Source: an uncultured Clostridia bacterium (GTDB lineage Bacteria; Bacillota; Clostridia; Christensenellales; UBA1242). From it: a DNA stretch of 64,000 bases. The notes beneath the pieces were generated by a model. That model was not told the origin of the DNA. It did not search any database and saw nothing but the letters and a program-made list of their open reading frames with translations. This document shows, one piece after another, positions 26,374 through 36,500 of this stretch. The position numbers and the translations under genes were made by a program. The first letter of the stretch is position 1, and the number at the start of each line of letters is the position of its first letter. The stretch lies in NCBI GenBank assembly GCA_934749845.1, contig CAKVHQ010000004.1, positions 49,175 to 113,174 on the forward strand, read 5' to 3'.

Positions 26374-26922
26374 ATGAAAATTTTGAAATGGGTTTTGTCT
26401 GCTTTGTTATTAGTTATAGTTTTGGTGGGAGTTTGTGCTAGCCAAGTTAAAAGTACAACCGAACTTGACACAAGCAACTTGCTTAGAATACATATCAGGG
26501 CAAACAGCAATGAAGTTGTTGACCAAAATGTAAAATATAAAATTAAAGATGCATTTGTTGAATTTTTAACTCCACTTGTGGCAAATTGTCAAACAAAGCA
26601 AGACGCAATAAAAATGATAAAGCAAAATTCGACCGAATTGGAAAGTTTAGCGGATAGTGTTTTAAAAAAATATAATTTCGATTATAAAAGTAAAGTTAAA
26701 ATTACTAGGGAAAATTTCCCTACAAGAGTTTATGACCAATACACAGTGCCAAGTGGCATTTACGACAGCATTATTGTTGAATTAGGAACAGGCACAGGTG
26801 ATAATTGGTGGTGCGTGGTTTATCCTCCACTTTGCTTCACAAATTTTAATGCAAATTCTTCTAATATAGTATATAAAAGCAAAATTATGGAAATTATCAA
26901 TAAGTTTTTTAATAAGGAGTAA
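26374..26922 (+). CDS. spoIIR: Stage II sporulation protein R
   Basis: The 182-residue protein has an N-terminal hydrophobic export segment (KILKWVLSALLLVIVLVGV) and the SpoIIR signatures LLRIHIRANSNEVVDQNVKYKIKDA, ENFPTRVYDQYTVPSGIYDSI and NWWCVVYPPLCF. It is made in the forespore and secreted into the intermembrane space, where it activates SpoIIGA to process pro-sigma-E. I chose the ATG at 26374, preceded by GAGG; the longer frame from 26266 reads through the upstream hairpin. It is followed after six bases by sleB. Confidence 0.93.
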   Translation: MKILKWVLSALLLVIVLVGVCASQVKSTTELDTSNLLRIHIRANSNEVVDQNVKYKIKDAFVEFLTPLVANCQTKQDAIKMIKQNSTELESLADSVLKKYNFDYKSKVKITRENFPTRVYDQYTVPSGIYDSIIVELGTGTGDNWWCVVYPPLCFTNFNANSSNIVYKSKIMEIINKFFNKE

Positions 26923-26928
26923 TTTTGC

Positions 26929-27696
26929 ATGGAAAACAAAAAAGATAGTTTAAATCACAAAAAAACTGAAGAAAAACAAAATCAAATACCTGCCACAACA
27001 ACAAAGCAAGTTAAAGAAAAAATAAAATTTAACACATCGAAAAACACTTTTGCACTGTTAATTATAACTTTTGTTATCACAGCAATAAGTTTGTTAAGCG
27101 TGTGGGTGAGCGGTGGATTTAACAGAAGTGCTACAATTCAAGTTCAAGCAAGCATGAACACAATAAGGGTTACGCAAGCCAAATTGTATGAAATGGGCTA
27201 CTACTCAAGCGCTATTGATGGGAAATATAGTGCTTCCACAAAAACTGCAATAAAAAGTTTCCAAAAAGATTATAGTTTGCAAGATACTGGCGAATTAAAT
27301 CAAGCCACATTAACCGCGCTTGGTGTTTCGGACAGCGAGCAAACTAACTCGGACTTATACTTGCTTGCAAAGTTAATTTATAGTGAAGCAAGAGGCGAAA
27401 TTTATACCGGACAAGTTGCAGTTGGAGCAGTTGTTTTAAACCGCGTGGACGATGCAGGCTTTCCAAACACTTTGCAAGGTGTAATTTATCAACCATGGGC
27501 ATTTACTGCCTTGCACGATGGTCAATTTAACCTAGAACCAAATTCAACAGCATATCAAGCAGCACAAGATGCGATGAATGGTTGGGACCCAAGTTATGGC
27601 AGTTTGTACTACTACAACCCAGCAACTGCCACAAGTTCGTGGATATTTACAAGAACAACTGTTGTTGTGATTGGTAACCATGTGTTTGCAATATAA
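26929..27696 (+). CDS. sleB: Spore cortex-lytic enzyme SleB
   Basis: The 255-residue protein has a Lys-rich cytoplasmic start, a transmembrane segment (about 42-62), a PG_binding_1 domain (VTQAKLYEMGYYSSAIDGKYS to about 138) and a catalytic Hydrolase_2 domain. The last has the glutamate motif LIYSEARGE, GAVVLNRV, and the ending YYYNPATATSSWIF. SleB is a lytic transglycosylase that degrades spore cortex muramic-lactam peptidoglycan during germination. A good AAGGAG site overlaps the spoIIR end. It is followed by its partner ypeB. Confidence 0.94.
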   Translation: MENKKDSLNHKKTEEKQNQIPATTTKQVKEKIKFNTSKNTFALLIITFVITAISLLSVWVSGGFNRSATIQVQASMNTIRVTQAKLYEMGYYSSAIDGKYSASTKTAIKSFQKDYSLQDTGELNQATLTALGVSDSEQTNSDLYLLAKLIYSEARGEIYTGQVAVGAVVLNRVDDAGFPNTLQGVIYQPWAFTALHDGQFNLEPNSTAYQAAQDAMNGWDPSYGSLYYYNPATATSSWIFTRTTVVVIGNHVFAI

Positions 27697-27710
27697 TTTA
27701 AGGAGTTAAT

Positions 27711-29054
27711 ATGAAAGAAGAAACAAAAAATAAAACAAGAACATTTGTTGCTGTTATTGTTGTGCTTGCAATAGTTTCAGGTGTGTTAACCTTAGGTTAC
27801 ATTGGAAACACTGTTGCAATGGCAAACTATGCCACACAACTTGAAAATAACTATCAACGCTCGGTTTATGAGCTTATGACCGACATAAACAACATCGAAA
27901 CAAATTTATCAAAAGCAGTTGTTTCAACTGGCACAACCACAAGGCAAAAATTATTCAATAATATTTACACTGAATGCACTCAAGCCAACGAAGATTTATC
28001 AAGGCTTCCAATCAATCATGAAAGCGTAAATCAAACCACAAACTTTATTAACCAGATGGGCGGTTTTAGTTATTATGCCGAAAATAAACTAAAAAATGGT
28101 CAAGACTTAAGCGAAGATGATAACAAATCTGTTCAAGAATTGCATAAAATGAGCATTTACATTCAAAAAATCTTAAACGACTTCATGACAAAAAATAACG
28201 GAAAATATAGCATTTTGGCTGATACAAAAAATGTTTCAAACACAAAAAGTTCTTTTGATGAAATGTTTTCTAATATGCAAGCAGAAGGCGTTGACTATCC
28301 AACTTTAATTTATGATGGTCCATTTAGTGAATCGCAAGTTAAAAAAGATGTTAAAGGTTTAACCGGAGAAGAAGTTACAAAAGAACAAGCACAAGCAAAA
28401 CTTGAAAAAATATTTGAAAACAAAAAATATTCTAATCTTGAATATGTTGGAGAAACAAATGGAATTTTTCAAACCTACAACTTCACATTTTTAGATGAAG
28501 AAAAGAAGGAATTTTATGTTCAAATTGCAAAGAAAGGTGGCTTTTTATTAACTGTTTCAAGTTACATTTCAAGCGATAAAGATAGTTTGGAGTTAACAGA
28601 ATGCGAGCAAAAAGCAGAAGAGTTTGCTCAAAATTTAGGGCTTGATGTTCATTCCGTTTGGAGCACAAAAGTTACAGGAGTTGCTTATATCAACTTAACA
28701 CCCATTATTGATGGAATAATAATTTATCCAGACATGATTAAAGTTAAAGTTTCATGCGACACCGGCGAGATTCTAGGTTGGGAAGCACAAAGTTACGCAT
28801 ACAATCATGTTGAACGCAGTTTGTCAAAGGAGATAAGCGAGTCGTCAGCACGAAGCAAATTAAGTAGCATTTTAGAGATAGAAACACAAAAACTTGCTTT
28901 AATTCCAATTCAGTATGGTGAAGAAACTGTTTGCTACGAATATAAATGTGTTTTAAATAATTCGATTTATTATGTGTATATTAACGCAAAAACAGGAGAA
29001 GAAGAGCAAATTTTAAAAGTCATTTCAACCACAAATGGAAACTTGCTCATGTAA
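27711..29054 (+). CDS. ypeB: Germination protein YpeB
   Basis: The 447-residue protein has an N-terminal transmembrane helix (about 13-34), a helical ENNYQRSVYELMTDINNIE region typical of YpeB, and C-terminal PepSY/YpeB domains ending in KCVLNNSIYYVYINAKTGEEEQIL. YpeB is needed to place and stabilise SleB in the spore. The sleB-ypeB pairing is conserved; fourteen bases separate the genes. The block ends at a strong terminator. Confidence 0.93.
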   Translation: MKEETKNKTRTFVAVIVVLAIVSGVLTLGYIGNTVAMANYATQLENNYQRSVYELMTDINNIETNLSKAVVSTGTTTRQKLFNNIYTECTQANEDLSRLPINHESVNQTTNFINQMGGFSYYAENKLKNGQDLSEDDNKSVQELHKMSIYIQKILNDFMTKNNGKYSILADTKNVSNTKSSFDEMFSNMQAEGVDYPTLIYDGPFSESQVKKDVKGLTGEEVTKEQAQAKLEKIFENKKYSNLEYVGETNGIFQTYNFTFLDEEKKEFYVQIAKKGGFLLTVSSYISSDKDSLELTECEQKAEEFAQNLGLDVHSVWSTKVTGVAYINLTPIIDGIIIYPDMIKVKVSCDTGEILGWEAQSYAYNHVERSLSKEISESSARSKLSSILEIETQKLALIPIQYGEETVCYEYKCVLNNSIYYVYINAKTGEEEQILKVISTTNGNLLM

Positions 29055-29057
29055 GCA

Positions 29058-29091
29058 AAAAAGCAACTACTTTTAATGGTAGTTGCTTTTT
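29058..29091 (+). terminator. Terminator of the spoIIR-sleB-ypeB unit
   Basis: Thirteen-base perfect stem AAAAAGCAACTAC (29058-29070) with GTAGTTGCTTTTT (29079-29091). Confidence 0.94.
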
Positions 29092-29142
29092 GTAAAAAAA
29101 TGGCTTTTCTTACAATATTTTTCAAAAAATTGTAAAAAATAA

Positions 29143-29171
29143 TTGTATGTGGTTTTTTATTATGCTATAAT
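29143..29171 (+). promoter_or_regulatory. Promoter of the Rho-like gene
   Basis: -35 TTGTAT (29143-29148), 17-base spacer, extended -10 TGCTATAAT with hexamer at 29166-29171. AAGGAG follows before the ATG. Confidence 0.75.
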
Positions 29172-29192
29172 TTCTATTCAAAGGAGAAAAGC

Positions 29193-30536
29193 ATGGAAAA
29201 CAATTTATCAAAAGAAGCTTTAGAAAAATTGGGTATTTATGAACTTAGAAATGTTGCTCGTCAAGTCGGTGTGTATTCTCCTACGAGATATAAAAAAGAG
29301 GTGTTAATTGATAAAATTACATCTATTGTTAGGGGCGAAGAAGAACCTTATATTAAAAAAACAAATCAAGGAAGACCACCAAAGCAAATTGCGGGACTAG
29401 ACGAAATTTTAAGCATTTTTGTTCCAAACATAGAGCAAAAAAGCCAGTTTGAACAGCGTTTTCATGAAAACTTGTTCACACCTGCATTTATGCAAACCAT
29501 AAAAGTTTTGCCAGATAACTTTGAAAATTTTGAAGGATATTTAAAATTACTTCCCGGCAATTATGGCGTAGTGTTTAAAAACTCTTACTTTGAAGGAAAT
29601 AAAAACACTTATTATCTAACTCCACAAATCTTAACAAAAATTGGTTTAAGAGAAGGCGACTACATCAAAGGAATTTGCTATTTTATTGATGAAACCAAAC
29701 CTAAAATTATAAAAGAAATACAATTTGTTAATGGAGTGAACTTGCCTGCTGGCGAAAAAATTTTAAGAGAAGATTTTGAAAAAGCCGAAGCGGTTTATCC
29801 AAGAAATCAAATCAAAATTTCAAAAGCCAAAGACTTTTTAGATTTCAAATGTATTGACTATCTTTGCCCATTTGGCGAGGGTTCAAGAGTTGCAATAAGT
29901 TACGAAAAGAATTTTTATATTGAAGATTTTGTTATTGAGTTTGTGAAAAGACTTAGCGTTAATTACGATGTAAGTTTAATTGCTGTTGATGAAAGACCAG
30001 AAGATTTATCTTTAATAAGAGCAGAATGTGACAAATTAACAATGCTAAACAAATTAAGTGACCTTGATGAAATTTCATTCACCGAACAAACTTTAATGAT
30101 GTTCAATCATATCTTAAGACAAGTTGAAAAGGGAAAAAATCAAGTTGTTGTTATAAAGAATTTGCAAAAATTTGAAAGTTTGTTAAAAAGATATCATGTT
30201 GTCGAAAAGAAGATGACCGATTATGAAGCAAAAATTCAAGCAAGAAACATCATAAAAAGAATGTTCTCGCTTGCAAAAAACACATCAAAAGGCTATGCTT
30301 TAACTTTCATCGCATTTAATTGTTCAAGTGAAGAGCTTATGGATTTATCCAACTGTCAAATTTACTTTAAAGGTCAACCTTATGACGACACAGATATTTA
30401 TCTTGATTGTATAAATTCTCACACAATTAAACCTAACTTGCTTTTTAGCGAAAAAGATAACGAAAGGTATTTGGAATTTAGAAAGAACTTATCAAGCAAT
30501 AATTTAATTAGCAAACTAAATGATTTATTAGATTAA
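29193..30536 (+). CDS. Rho-like protein with degenerate ATPase motifs
   Basis: The 447-residue protein follows Rho along its whole length. A SAP-like N-terminal domain (LEKLGIYELRNVARQVGV) comes first. The cold-shock RNA-binding domain follows (GYLKLLPGNYGVVFKN; NTYYLTPQILTKIGLREGDYIKG). Then AEAVYPRN and CPFGEGSR (225-232) match Rho LTPLYPN and APIGKGQR. AVDERPED (264-271) matches LIDERPEE, and KRMFSLAKN and FKGQ also align. The P-loop is gone: after GEGSR the chain reads VAISYEKN instead of a GKT motif. The Walker-B aspartate region reads VVVIKN (318-323). It is therefore unlikely to hydrolyse ATP like Rho. RNA binding may persist. Confidence 0.82.
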   Translation: MENNLSKEALEKLGIYELRNVARQVGVYSPTRYKKEVLIDKITSIVRGEEEPYIKKTNQGRPPKQIAGLDEILSIFVPNIEQKSQFEQRFHENLFTPAFMQTIKVLPDNFENFEGYLKLLPGNYGVVFKNSYFEGNKNTYYLTPQILTKIGLREGDYIKGICYFIDETKPKIIKEIQFVNGVNLPAGEKILREDFEKAEAVYPRNQIKISKAKDFLDFKCIDYLCPFGEGSRVAISYEKNFYIEDFVIEFVKRLSVNYDVSLIAVDERPEDLSLIRAECDKLTMLNKLSDLDEISFTEQTLMMFNHILRQVEKGKNQVVVIKNLQKFESLLKRYHVVEKKMTDYEAKIQARNIIKRMFSLAKNTSKGYALTFIAFNCSSEELMDLSNCQIYFKGQPYDDTDIYLDCINSHTIKPNLLFSEKDNERYLEFRKNLSSNNLISKLNDLLD

Positions 30537-30563
30537 AAAAAGTGGACATTTGTCCACTTTTTT
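30535..30563. terminator. Bidirectional terminator between the Rho-like gene and the giant gene
   Basis: Stem AGTGGACA with TGTCCACT flanked by A and T runs on both sides; it serves both convergent genes. Confidence 0.92.
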
Positions 30564-33500
30564 ATTTAACTTTCATGTTCTTTCTTAACTTAATAAAGAT
30601 AATTACTACTGCTACAACTGCAATAACACTTATAATGATAACTATAATTGCAATTGCATTTAATGGTTCTTTTTTAGTAATAACAAAACTTTCTAAAGTG
30701 TTTCCGCTCTTTGTAACAAGTCTAACATTAAATGTTCCGTTTTGAGTTATTGTGAACACTTCTGTTAAGTTCTCTAAAGCAGTTTCTTCGTTTATTACTA
30801 GCCATTCGGTGTCGTTAAAGTAAATTACGCAATCTCCAACTTTGTTGTAGATTTGTTTTTTATTTAAAGTTAAGTTAATTGATTTTGTTGTGCTTGAACC
30901 AAATTTAATTGAGCATTTAATTAAAACATCAAAGTCGTTGTTCAACCAAACATCAAATGTGAATGATTGTTCTGGTTTGTTTATGCTGTATCTTGCGTTA
31001 ACAGTAATTCTATAATATCCAGCACCACCAAGTCCGTTTTCCAAACTAGATAGAGCAATGTTGTTTAAGTTATAAACATTTAATTCATTTCTTATAGAAT
31101 CGGTTATGTCAATTCCTTGTTCATCGGTTTTGTTGTTCAACTTTTCAATTTTTGTTATTTCATAGTTGTTAAGACCAATATACTCAAAGGTTGCCATAGC
31201 TTCGTTAATATTAACAATTCTAAACTTAAACACTGTTGTTACATTTGTTTTTTCTTCGCCACTACCTTTTTTAACTTCGCCAGAAAGTGTAATTTCATAG
31301 AAGCCAAAGTCGGTGTAGGTGTAGGAGTTGTTTATGCTCTTAACAACAATTTGTTTTCCATTTAACTTGCTAATAACTGTTATGCTTCCTGTGAATTTAT
31401 CAAGATTTTGCAATGCTAGAACAACATTTTCGTTAAATACGGAGTTGTTAACAGCAGGCGAACCGTTAATAGTGAAGATTACATCGTTAATTAGTGCCAT
31501 TTGGAAATATTGATTGTTTCTGTCAAACACTTGTCGGTTTCCAGCAACATCTCTAAATGTGAATTGATATATTCCGCTATCTTCAAAGGTTAGGTCAGCA
31601 GTTGTGGCTGTGCTTAAGTTAACTTCTCTTAAGAATTGTGAGTTGTAAGTGATTGTCATTATAATGTCGTTGCCAGCAATAATATTAAATGTTTTTTCAA
31701 CCGATAAGATTGCTGATTTCGATTTATTTTCTTCATCTTGAGTGATTGTGACAACTGATGCTGTTCTTGGAATGTCGTTAATCAAAAGTTGGTTGTCGTA
31801 ATTTTTTAAGAAATTGTTGTTTGCTACAACTTTTGTTACTGTGATGTAAGTTACATCGTTTTCCACAGTTTCGCCATCTTGAACAACTCTTTGATAGATT
31901 TTGTAAGAGTAGGTTGAGGCAACAGTCATTTGATTGAATTTTGTTTCTTCTGGTTCTTTGATTAGTTCAAAGCGATAGTTATTTGCTGTGTCTGTTTTAA
32001 CTTCAAATTCATAAATTGTGAAGTATTTTATTGGGTTATTAACATTCTTGCCGTACTCATACTGATTGTTTCTATCTTGTGATACTGGAACAAGTGCACC
32101 ATTGTCGATGCCATTTATGTAGTGAGCAACCCAATAGTTTCTTGAAATTTTTTCTTCAAGTTTAACAAAGAAAGTTATTTTTGTTCCTAAAATGTTTTGA
32201 GCAGTGAAGGTGTAACTTCCAAGTTTAGATAATGTTTGGTTGTTTGAAATTACTCCCAAATCTTCAAGCGTAACTTCTCCGTTTTGGTCGAGGTATGTTC
32301 TTGTTGCAGTAACAACAACAGGGAATAGTGAGTCTTCATCGCTTATATTGATATAAACTTCTCGGTCAAAGACATTAACATCTTGGTCTTTCACGAGAAT
32401 TTTTAAGTTTCCGCTTTGGCTGTCTGCTGGTTTAATTACATAAATTTCACTAATTGAATTGTGGTAGCCAACATAGTAGAAAATAGAACCTTGTGTGCTT
32501 ACAAATTCAACTTTGTATATTATGTTTTCTTCGCCTTCTATCCAATTTAATGGGTATGTCCAAATGCCATTTATATCTTTAACAAAAAGGTCGTTATCTA
32601 ATTGAACTTCGCTGTCGTCAGTTTTCTTTAGAATGTATTTATCTCCAATCTTTTCCATAGTCATCTTGTAAAGTTTTGGAGTGTAAAGCACATTTTGGAA
32701 TTTGAAGAATGCTGAATTGTTGGAGTAGATAAGGTCAATAGGTTTAGTTATGTCAGCACTATCATAAGCCGTTACAGTAAGAAGGTTTTGGCTTGGAGAA
32801 TTAAACACAATCTTGTCATCGTTGTCTTCAACGCCAACAATTTCTCTTAATTTTAACTCTCTATCAAAGTTGTCTTCAAATATCAAGTAATATTCACTGC
32901 CTGAACTTCCTTGCATTTTAAATGTGTAGCTGAATGTTGCAGTTGTTAAGTTGTTATTTGTTAAGTATTCTTCGATATTTTTTACGATAGTTTTTCCGTT
33001 GCTATCAGTGTCAAGAGAAGTTTCAATCATAGTTCCATTTTCTGCTCTATATGCATTAAAGTTTGTAAAGTAGGAACTTGAATTTACATCGTTTATTGAA
33101 ACGGTAAATGTAACTGTAAAGCCTGTGTCGCCACGAGTTATAGAGTAGTTTGGATATGCTTCGCTTGGCTTTCTATGTTCAATTTTTAAAATTTCGCCCA
33201 TTGATGAAATAAATGTTATGTAGTAAATGTTACCGCTTGCTTTGTTGTATGCACTATACAGTTCATTTAAGTCATCTATAAATGCTTGTTTATCTCCGTT
33301 AGGTGAGAGTGTTAAAACGTTTGTTGTTTTTCCGTTTATGTCTTCAACCTTAACAGTAATGTATTGTTTTGATGGAGAAATTTCTTTTAAGTTATAGTTG
33401 CAACTATACATTTTAATGTAACTATAGCTGTCGTAGTTAATGGTACTTGCATCAACTAATTCAATTTGGTTTGAATTTTGGTTAGAAACTGTATATCTTT

Positions 33501-36500
33501 GAATGTTTTTAAAGGTTGCGTCTCTTTGTGTTGGGGTGCTTCCTTCTTCAGATAACTCAAACGAAGCAGAGGAGTCGCCGTCATTTATTGAGATGTCGTT
33601 AGATTTAACATAAATTGTGTATATTCTATAATTTCCAGCATAGTCAACTTCAATTATTTCATAGAAACAATCGTAATTATTATCAAATAATTCGTTAATA
33701 ATGTAGCCTAAATTGTAATCTTTATGCTCGTTATTATCCCAATAGTAGTTGCTGATGTTTGTATAAACTTGACTTCCGTTTAATTTATAGTTTTCATCAA
33801 ATTTCAATCTTGTTGCGGCGTAAATGCTGTCGTTACATCTTGGGTCATCTGGTGTTAAACTTTGTTGGTCTTCACGCTTTTCGTCATTATATTTGTCGTA
33901 TCTTCTCATGAACATTTTATAAGTGTCCATGTTTTTGTCGCTCCAAATAGATGATGAATTTACTGTAGCGTAGTCAAGAGTGAAGTTCTTATCAACTGTG
34001 AATGCATAGTTTTCGTAGTTGATTTCGCTGTTTAGGTCGTAGAATTTGCTTAATAGTGAAGTGTTTTCGTCTAAATCACTATAGTAATTTGCTAAATATG
34101 CATCTGAAAGTAATAATCTAGAAATGTTATATTCTGGTTTTTTGAAATCGAAAACAACATTTTTAATAGTGTAGAAGAATTTGTTTGGTAATTCGTTTGT
34201 AAGACCACTGTAATCACTTTCTTCGCCAATATATTGCAATGTTATTGCAAATTTTGCACTTTGTGATGAGAATTCGCTTGGCAATATTGCAAGAATATCT
34301 GCAAAGTCGATGTAATAATCCCAAGTTGGGTTATAGAAATTTGATTGTTCCTTTAATTGGTCTGTGCTGATATCGTGAACAGTTATGTTGCTTTGAGTAG
34401 GAAGAGTTGTTCCGCTTGCAGATAATTTACCATTTCTAACTGTTAATGAAACTGATTTTCCATTTTCTGTTGTTATATCAATTTTGAAGTTTTTAGTATC
34501 TATTTCTGCATCGTATCCAGTATTATTTATTGGTTTGTTCCAAACAACTAACATGTTTTGTTTGTTGGTTGAAATGTTTTGTTCTTCTTCATCGTAAGTT
34601 ACAACTTCCAAAACATCGCCATTAAGTTCATATTTTGCCACTTGTGCTCTTGGCGATTCAACATCAATTTTAAATGTGAACACATAATCATTTAAATTAT
34701 TGTCTCTAGTGTGGGTTTTATCACTTAATGTAATTTGATAATAGCCATTTTTTCTAAAGTTTATAGTATCTTCGTCTGTTGCAACCGCGTATTTATTTTG
34801 CTCGCTTGCTTTATATTCAATTTTTGCACTGTTTAATTTAAACGAGTTAAGAATTGTTTTAGAGATGTTATAGTTTGTTTCTATGTTATCTAGTTTTATG
34901 TTATTGCTTTTTGGCTCAATTTCTTTGTTTAAACTGTCAAATTTGTTTAAGTTTTGAACTTCTTCAATAAATTCAACTGGCAATTTGCTGGTTGTGAATT
35001 TAAGGTTTTTAGCAGAAGAATCCATTAAGAAATCGCTTCCAGAAAATTTAATTTGATAATTATCGCGGTCGTATCCAATGTTGAAACCAATTTTTTCTCC
35101 AAGAAGTTGCAAACTTGAAGTGTAACTTATAACTTTATTTCTATCCACAAAGAATAAGTAGTATCTTGGACTGTAATCGCCTGATTTATTGTCTATAGAT
35201 GACGACTCGATTGGGTTTTTATACTCACGTTTAACTAAATACATTCCTTCAATGCTTTGTGCTCCGCTTTGAGTGTTTATTGCTCCACTCATAATTTTTG
35301 AAGCATTTACTGTTGAAGCTGTTGTTGATGTTAAATCAATTTCTTCAACAAGTTGTGGAGTGGAGGAGTAAGGATAATTATCCCCGTCTTCAAATGCAAG
35401 TGGGAAGAAATAGTACTTAATGCTTGATACTTCGTAGTCGGTGTCTAGGTTAGGTAGCCATTCAAAGTATAATTTGTTGTAGTTTGAAATTCCGCTGTCG
35501 AGCACTCTGTTGTATTTTCCTGCACTGTCAGTTAAATAGAACATTAACATGCTGTTGTCAGAGTTCATTTCAATTTTAACATTTTGAGTGGTGTTGTTAA
35601 CTTGGTTGTAAATATCGTTTACATTTTCGGTGTTATTTTTAATTTCATCTTTAACTAGACTTATTAAAGATTGGTCAAAAAATGTTATGTTATGAATATG
35701 TTCGCCATAGTTCCAGTATTTGTCTATTACAACTTGTTTATCAGTAGCATTATCTAGTTCGTCATTTTGGTTTTTTGTATATTTAATGTAAAAATCTTGG
35801 TATGATTTTGATGTTGTTATAGTGTTTGTGTATCTTTTGTTTACTGTGCTTGAATCGTCTTGGATAACTGCTTCATCAATTTTAACTAATAAACTGTTAA
35901 GTGTGGTGCTTGTAACATTACCTTCAGGGTCAGTTGTTATAGTTTTGTCAAGCAAGTAGTTATCGCTTTCTTTAGCATTATTGTTTATGAATTTATATAA
36001 ATTTTCTTGAATACTTTCGTCGATAGTTATTTTTTTGTTATTTCCCCAAACAACAATTGAGTTTCTTGAAGCAATATTGTTTTGATCAACCATTGAAGTG
36101 AAGCCATTTTCTTCTTCAATAAATTTATAAACTAGTGCTTTGGTGTTATCAACAAAAATTGTCTTGTATGATTGGTTTCCTGCTTCGTCGGTTATAGTGA
36201 ATAGGTAGAAGCCGGCACTTGTTTTTAAACTTTCAATGTTGTTAAGCGTTGATGTTGTTATGTCTTTTTCGGTTTTGGTTGTGATAACTGCTTTGCTGTA
36301 TGGAAGATTTTCATTTATAGTTTTTAAAGTGTAACCATTTTCCAAGTTAATGGTTTTGCCACTAATTTTGTCTGTAAGGTCTTTGTTAATTACTGTTGTG
36401 TTTTTTGAAGAGTTTAAAAATTCATTTAATAGCGAGATGTTATCGTCATCTGTGTTATTAACACTTTCTTCTAATGGAATAAAATTGTATGTTGCACTGA

